Below, in pieces: positions 17,988 to 20,301 of a DNA stretch of 20,301 nt (position 1 is its first letter; each line of letters opens with the position of its first letter). Origin of the DNA: a virus; IMG/VR virus record IMGVR_UViG_3300032050_001029, positions 1 through 20,301 of that record. One strand, given 5' to 3'. The notes below the pieces were generated by a model. The model had not been told where the DNA came from and searched no databases. It saw only the letters and a list, made by a program, of their open reading frames with translations. The position numbers and the translations under genes are program-made.

Positions 17988-18650
17988 TTATTGAAAATCA
18001 GAACTTTTTACGGGGTTGCTATCCCGAATTTTTGTAATTTCGTACATAAAATCATCAGATGTTTCAATTTTACGACGATTTTCAACTGAGTATTCAGTCA
18101 GATCAATTTCATAACCTGGATTTTTGGTAATTCTATTTTTAGTCCATGCATCATCATACCACAATATCTTGTTATTAGGATATGCATAGAAGTTTCCATT
18201 ATCCATCTTGAAAAAATGAGCACATTTGTGCTCAGGAGTCTCACTAAAGTTAGTATTCAGAGTAGATTTTGACTCCCATGACCAATCAAGAGTAAACATA
18301 TAGGTTCCTTCATGTTTTTCTCCGCGATAGTTGATTAATTCAGCACGTAAGTTAGCCAATCTTGAACGAACTTGAACATCAATATAAGGAGAAAAGCAAT
18401 CCCACCACATACATTCTTCCAATTCAGGAACTGGTGTATCTGGTTTCCAACAGAATGCATGAATTGGTCTTCGTGTCCAGTTCACCCCATTCTCAAGAAA
18501 CGCCTCAAAGAGCGGTATATGCTTCTCTAAGGACGCTACAGAGTGTACATCACATAAAGTTACCTCACCATGACCTTTTTTGTGATTATAAAGGAATTCA
18601 TTACGAATATAGCAAGTAATTGTAGGAAGATTGTGATTTAAGTATGGCAT
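17988..18650 (-). CDS. Conserved-looking phage protein of unknown function (220 residues)
   Basis: The product starts MPYLNHNLPTITCYIRNEFL and is rich in aromatic residues, with clusters such as EECMWWDCFSPYIDV near residues 78-92 and MFTLDWSWES near residue 120. There are five Cys and several His residues, but not in a pattern I recognise as a metal site. No signal peptide or membrane segment is visible. It resembles hypothetical proteins I associate with cyanophages; no function can be given. The ATG follows the T-run of a strong terminator by only 11 bases and has no Shine-Dalgarno sequence, so how it is expressed is unclear. A downstream start is possible but none is better supported. The 54-residue gene follows after 11 bases. 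Confidence 0.8.
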   Translation of the reverse strand: MPYLNHNLPTITCYIRNEFLYNHKKGHGEVTLCDVHSVASLEKHIPLFEAFLENGVNWTRRPIHAFCWKPDTPVPELEECMWWDCFSPYIDVQVRSRLANLRAELINYRGEKHEGTYMFTLDWSWESKSTLNTNFSETPEHKCAHFFKMDNGNFYAYPNNKILWYDDAWTKNRITKNPGYEIDLTEYSVENRRKIETSDDFMYEITKIRDSNPVKSSDFQ

Positions 18651-18661
18651 ATTTTAATAAC

Positions 18662-18688
18662 AAAAAAGCAGGAATTTCTTCCTGCCTT
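18662..18688 (-). terminator. Intrinsic terminator after the 46-residue basic protein gene
   Basis: On the minus strand the stem GCAGGAA (18685-18679), a GAAA tetraloop (18678-18675) and TTCCTGC (18674-18668) are followed by six T (18667-18662). The stem is perfect over 7 pairs and can extend by a G-T and A-T pairs. This is a classic rho-independent terminator 8 bases after the stop of the 46-residue gene. It separates the accessory block from the genes leading to gp25. Confidence 0.9.
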
Positions 18689-18695
18689 ATCTATG

Positions 18696-18836
18696 TTATT
18701 TTCCTTGACCCCTATATTTTTTCTTACGTCCATTACGAGATGTTGCACTGAGTAATGTACGAGCAGAACGTCCCTGACGAGTCTTCTTCGGTGCTCCGGG
18801 TTCAAAAAGAGTCTTACTACTTCCACCTTTAGCCAT
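18696..18836 (-). CDS. Small, very basic phage protein (46 residues)
   Basis: The product begins MAKGGSSKTLFEPGAPKKTR and continues with QGRSARTLLSATSRNGRKKK, ending YRGQGK. It has many Lys and Arg residues and almost no acidic ones, so nucleic-acid binding is plausible but unproven. I recall similar short proteins with a FxPGxPKKTRQG start and a YRGQGK-like end in T4-like cyanophages; their function is unknown to me. The start is firm: GGAGG at 18843-18847 lies 6 bases before the ATG, the best ribosome-binding site in the window. The gene follows the glycosyltransferase-like gene by 51 bases and is closed by a strong terminator. Confidence 0.85.
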   Translation of the reverse strand: MAKGGSSKTLFEPGAPKKTRQGRSARTLLSATSRNGRKKKYRGQGK

Positions 18837-18847
18837 AAAATACCTCC
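18837..18847 (-). promoter_or_regulatory. Strong Shine-Dalgarno site for the 46-residue gene
   Basis: The minus strand reads GGAGGTATTTT directly before the ATG. It fixes this start and excludes the overlapping frame that begins at 18826. Most other genes here lack such a site. Confidence 0.8.
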
Positions 18848-18887
18848 ATAAAATTTAAAACGAGAAATGTCAGACTATAAAATTTTA

Positions 18888-19658
18888 TCAAATTACGCGA
18901 GTTTTCTCATGTCCAACTCTGATACGAGGATCGCACCAGATATCAAAACCTGCTTCTTTTGCATCAAGACAGAAAGAAACGTCTTCCCCACACATATCCT
19001 GAACTGCACCAGACTCAAAGACTTGCATCTTAGGAGCAAACCAAGGATATTCAAGATTTTCAAAGACTCCATTTTTAATCAGAACCCAACCAAATCCAGT
19101 ATAATCAACTGTAAAGGGTTTACGGCGCTTTGAAATTGAATCAACGGTTTCATGATTCATCACTCCACCATTCTTGCGGAAGTCATCTTCTTCTAACCAG
19201 TGTGCTACTGAAGTTGTGTGTCCATCTTCTGTGGCATACCAACCAGCAACTACTTCTTTTTCTTCTCCCTCTTCATTCAGAGCAAGATCACAGAGTTGCC
19301 AGAATTTTTCTGTGTTAAAGACAATATCCGAGTCAATCCAGAGCTGATAATCATATTGAAGTTTACCGTCCCAAGGAATTTGCTTTGGTCCACGAAGAAC
19401 ATTTGCCCCAAGACACTTGCATCGTGCAAAGTTAACCATTGAGGAATAGTCTTGAGAAATTTGAATACTCATTCCATTTTGTACAAGATCAAAACAAAGT
19501 TGTACAAATGCTTTCAGAAAGATAAATGAACACCCTCTGCCTGGAAGACAAAAGACAATCGACTTTCCTTTCATTCTTTCTTTAATTGCATCATAATCCC
19601 AATCTTGTCCCTGTGTAACAGAGGGGGATTTTGCTTTTACCGTGAATCCTTTTGCCAT
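18888..19658 (-). CDS. Glycosyltransferase-like protein (GT-A fold type)
   Basis: This 256-residue protein has the features of a GT-A nucleotide-sugar transferase. KSIVFCLPGRGCSF near residues 32-45 is the first strand and loop. LWIDSDIVF (107-114) has an Asp-Ser-Asp metal-binding motif at 109-111. YTGFGWVLIKNGVFE (187-200) suits the acceptor side. GEDVSFC (224-230) has the Glu-Asp pair typical of the catalytic helix. RVGHEK near the C-terminus offers the late His often found in this fold. The donor and acceptor cannot be told; phage DNA, a virion protein or host surface sugar are all possible. No membrane segment or signal peptide is visible. A sigma70-like promoter lies just upstream. AAGG lies 13 bases before the ATG, which is far for a ribosome-binding site. 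The fold class is fairly sure and the function is not. Confidence 0.8.
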   Translation of the reverse strand: MAKGFTVKAKSPSVTQGQDWDYDAIKERMKGKSIVFCLPGRGCSFIFLKAFVQLCFDLVQNGMSIQISQDYSSMVNFARCKCLGANVLRGPKQIPWDGKLQYDYQLWIDSDIVFNTEKFWQLCDLALNEEGEEKEVVAGWYATEDGHTTSVAHWLEEDDFRKNGGVMNHETVDSISKRRKPFTVDYTGFGWVLIKNGVFENLEYPWFAPKMQVFESGAVQDMCGEDVSFCLDAKEAGFDIWCDPRIRVGHEKTRVI

Positions 19659-19682
19659 AAAGTGAAATCAACCTTCAGATCA

Positions 19683-19711
19683 ATTTTATCGTTCTATTTA
19701 GTATTTGTCAA
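19683..19711 (-). promoter_or_regulatory. Sigma70-like promoter for the glycosyltransferase-like gene
   Basis: The minus strand has TTGACA (19711-19706), a 17-base spacer and TAAAAT (19688-19683). The -35 box is perfect, the -10 box has 5 of 6 bases, and the spacing is ideal. The expected start of transcription is near 19676, about 18 bases before the ATG. The -35 box begins just after the stop codon of the 66-residue gene. The host polymerase could read it, which suggests early expression. Confidence 0.7.
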
Positions 19712-19716
19712 TTTGC

Positions 19717-19917
19717 TCAGTACGATGAGTTTTGTGGTATGAGTTTATTCACATATACTTCTTCATACTGCAAATCTTTCTCTGAAATATTCACACCTAA
19801 TAAATCAACCATTCGGTGTAACATCTCCCATATCTCAGAAAATTTTTCTTCTGAGATACTGTGATATATGCACCGACCCTTTGCATATATGTGATATAAT
19901 TTTTCTTGTTCTCTCAT
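19717..19917 (-). CDS. Small soluble phage protein of unknown function (66 residues)
   Basis: The product begins MREQEKLYHIYAKGRCIYHS and continues with ISEEKFSEIWEMLHRMVDLL. It ends in an acidic stretch with EKDLQYEEVYVNK. It reads as a compact alpha/beta protein without membrane segments. I associate similar short proteins with T4-like cyanophages but know no function. The ATG at 19917 has a sigma70-like promoter 35-63 bases upstream, which supports this gene as a separate unit. The ribosome-binding site is weak. It ends 58 bases before the glycosyltransferase-like gene, whose own promoter fills that gap. Confidence 0.75.
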   Translation of the reverse strand: MREQEKLYHIYAKGRCIYHSISEEKFSEIWEMLHRMVDLLGVNISEKDLQYEEVYVNKLIPQNSSY

Positions 19918-19936
19918 AAAAATTTTCCGAATTTTT

Positions 19937-20143
19937 TTATTTCGTCACTGCATTATATATTGTTACTATCAGTATTCCAATGGGCACACCAAAAATTCTT
20001 AGCATCTTTCCAGGATAGCGTATTAACCACCCTGCGAAAACTACTTTCCAAAAATTCCAATACGGTTTTCTGCGGGGGTTTTTGGTGCTTTTCATACTCC
20101 GGAAAAATTTTATGAGATTGATATTGATCTCGCGTTTTGTCAC
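19937..20143 (-). CDS. Small membrane protein of unknown function (68 residues, start uncertain)
   Basis: The frame ends with TAA at 19937. The C-terminal half, MLRIFGVPIGILIVTIYNAV, is a likely membrane segment, preceded by WNFWKVVFAGWLIRYPGK, a second partly hydrophobic stretch. The Lys/Arg-rich part before it (KSTKNPRRK) suggests the N-terminus stays inside the cell. The longest form starts at GTG 20143. The alternative ATG 20095 gives 52 residues with GGAG only one base upstream, too close for a good site. Neither start is clearly better. The frame beginning at 20246 overlaps this gene but would start inside the -10 box of the promoter at 20242-20271, so this frame is preferred. Its end carries the promoter for the next gene. 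Function unknown. Confidence 0.6.
   Translation of the reverse strand: MTKREININLIKFFRSMKSTKNPRRKPYWNFWKVVFAGWLIRYPGKMLRIFGVPIGILIVTIYNAVTK
19952..19980 (-). promoter_or_regulatory. Sigma70-like promoter for the 66-residue gene
   Basis: The minus strand has TTGGAA (19980-19975), a 17-base spacer and a perfect TATAAT (19957-19952). Transcription would start near 19945, about 28 bases before the ATG at 19917. It sits inside the end of the upstream membrane-protein gene. Confidence 0.6.
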
Positions 20144-20241
20144 CTCTGTAGGTTAGGGACTTATCGATTTTTATAAACGCAACGCCCCGCGACGATATAA
20201 ACGAACGGCCATAAAACACTGCTGAATCACTATCCTGACAC

Positions 20242-20271
20242 AGCATAACATAAGCGCCCCCAGAGTGTCAA
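20242..20271 (-). promoter_or_regulatory. Sigma70-like extended -10 promoter for the membrane-protein gene
   Basis: The minus strand has a perfect TTGACA (20271-20266), an 18-base spacer and TATGCT (20247-20242). The -10 box is preceded by TG one base upstream (TGTTATGCT), an extended -10. Transcription would start near 20234 and leave a leader of about 90 bases before GTG 20143. The -35 box lies mostly in the loop of the hairpin at 20256-20282. Confidence 0.65.
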
Positions 20272-20282
20272 ACTCCGAGGGC
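20256..20282 (-). terminator. Hairpin, probable terminator of an upstream minus-strand gene
   Basis: The minus-strand transcript can form an 11-pair stem: GCCCUCGGAGU against ACUCUGGGGGC, with a 5-base loop and two G-U pairs. On the plus strand those two positions become A-C mismatches, so the structure suits minus-strand RNA. No clear T-run follows, so termination is not certain. It would end a gene lying beyond the right edge. Confidence 0.5.
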
Positions 20283-20301
20283 ATCCAACTATCAGAAATC
20301 A

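Larger units (their letters stand above)
20144..20301. other. Non-coding leader and intergenic region at the right edge
   Basis: This stretch holds the hairpin and the promoter described separately, then about 90 bases of leader. It is visibly richer in G and C than the rest of the window. A 13-codon frame starting at ATG 20212 (MAVRLYRRGALRL) lies in the leader, but nothing shows that it is translated. No other signal was seen. Confidence 0.5.

Noticed and set aside
18638-18826. A 62-residue minus-strand frame across the 46-residue gene and the terminator
   Set aside because: It overlaps the basic 46-residue gene, which has an excellent ribosome-binding site, and it reads through a perfect terminator hairpin.
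18877-18888. A 12-base palindrome ATAAAATTTTAT between two genes as an operator
   Set aside because: Such palindromes are common by chance in AT-rich DNA, and no promoter lies next to it.
20174-20212. A 13-codon frame (MAVRLYRRGALRL) as a possible leader peptide
   Set aside because: No ribosome-binding site and no attenuator-like alternative hairpins were seen; frames of this length arise by chance.
19953-20246. A 97-residue minus-strand reading frame overlapping the small membrane-protein gene
   Set aside because: Its start codon lies within the -10 box of the promoter at 20242-20271, so that transcript would not include it. The overlapping frame ending at 19937 has a coherent membrane-protein pattern.

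Overview
The window is an AT-rich piece of a T4-like myovirus genome. The likely source is a marine cyanophage of the Prochlorococcus/Synechococcus type. A related T4-like phage of another low-GC marine bacterium, such as a pelagiphage, cannot be excluded. The evidence is a block of baseplate-wedge genes in T4 order (gp25, gp6, gp7, gp8), recognised from motifs shared with the T4 proteins. It is followed by a structural protein resembling DUF4815, a family I know mainly from cyanophages. All recognised genes lie on the minus strand, so the biological order runs from right to left. I saw no tRNA, rRNA, CRISPR array, transposase or integrase.

Layout in transcription order. (1) 20301-18650 is an accessory block. 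It holds a small membrane protein (20143-19937), a small soluble protein (19917-19717), a GT-A-type glycosyltransferase-like protein (19658-18888) and a 46-residue basic protein (18836-18696). Three of these genes have their own sigma70-like promoter. The block is closed by a textbook intrinsic terminator at 18662-18688. (2) 18650-17812 holds a 220-residue protein of unknown function and a 54-residue acidic protein. (3) 17787-1 is the baseplate module: gp25, gp6, a giant 3,981-residue gp7-like protein, an enlarged gp8 and a DUF4815-like structural protein that runs off the left edge. These genes are packed with 0-19 bases between them, and most lack a clear Shine-Dalgarno sequence. Sequences close to the T4 late-promoter consensus TATAAATA overlap the stop codons just upstream of gp25 and gp8.

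How the genes work together: gp25, gp6, gp7 and gp8 are partners in the T4 baseplate wedge, the part that triggers sheath contraction. The DUF4815-like protein is probably a more peripheral tail component. The accessory genes look like early or host-takeover genes with bacterial-type promoters, and the baseplate genes look like late genes.

I do not see a wholly new system. The most unusual object is the gp7-like gene, which takes up more than half of the window. Its first ~300 residues match the conserved C-terminal part of T4 gp7. The remaining ~3,650 residues are an added array of beta-rich, glycine-rich repeat modules with a YHYH-type domain inside. One of the repeat types also appears as an insertion in gp8. 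Also notable is a hairpin at the right edge whose loop carries a perfect TTGACA -35 box, a very compact terminator-promoter overlap.
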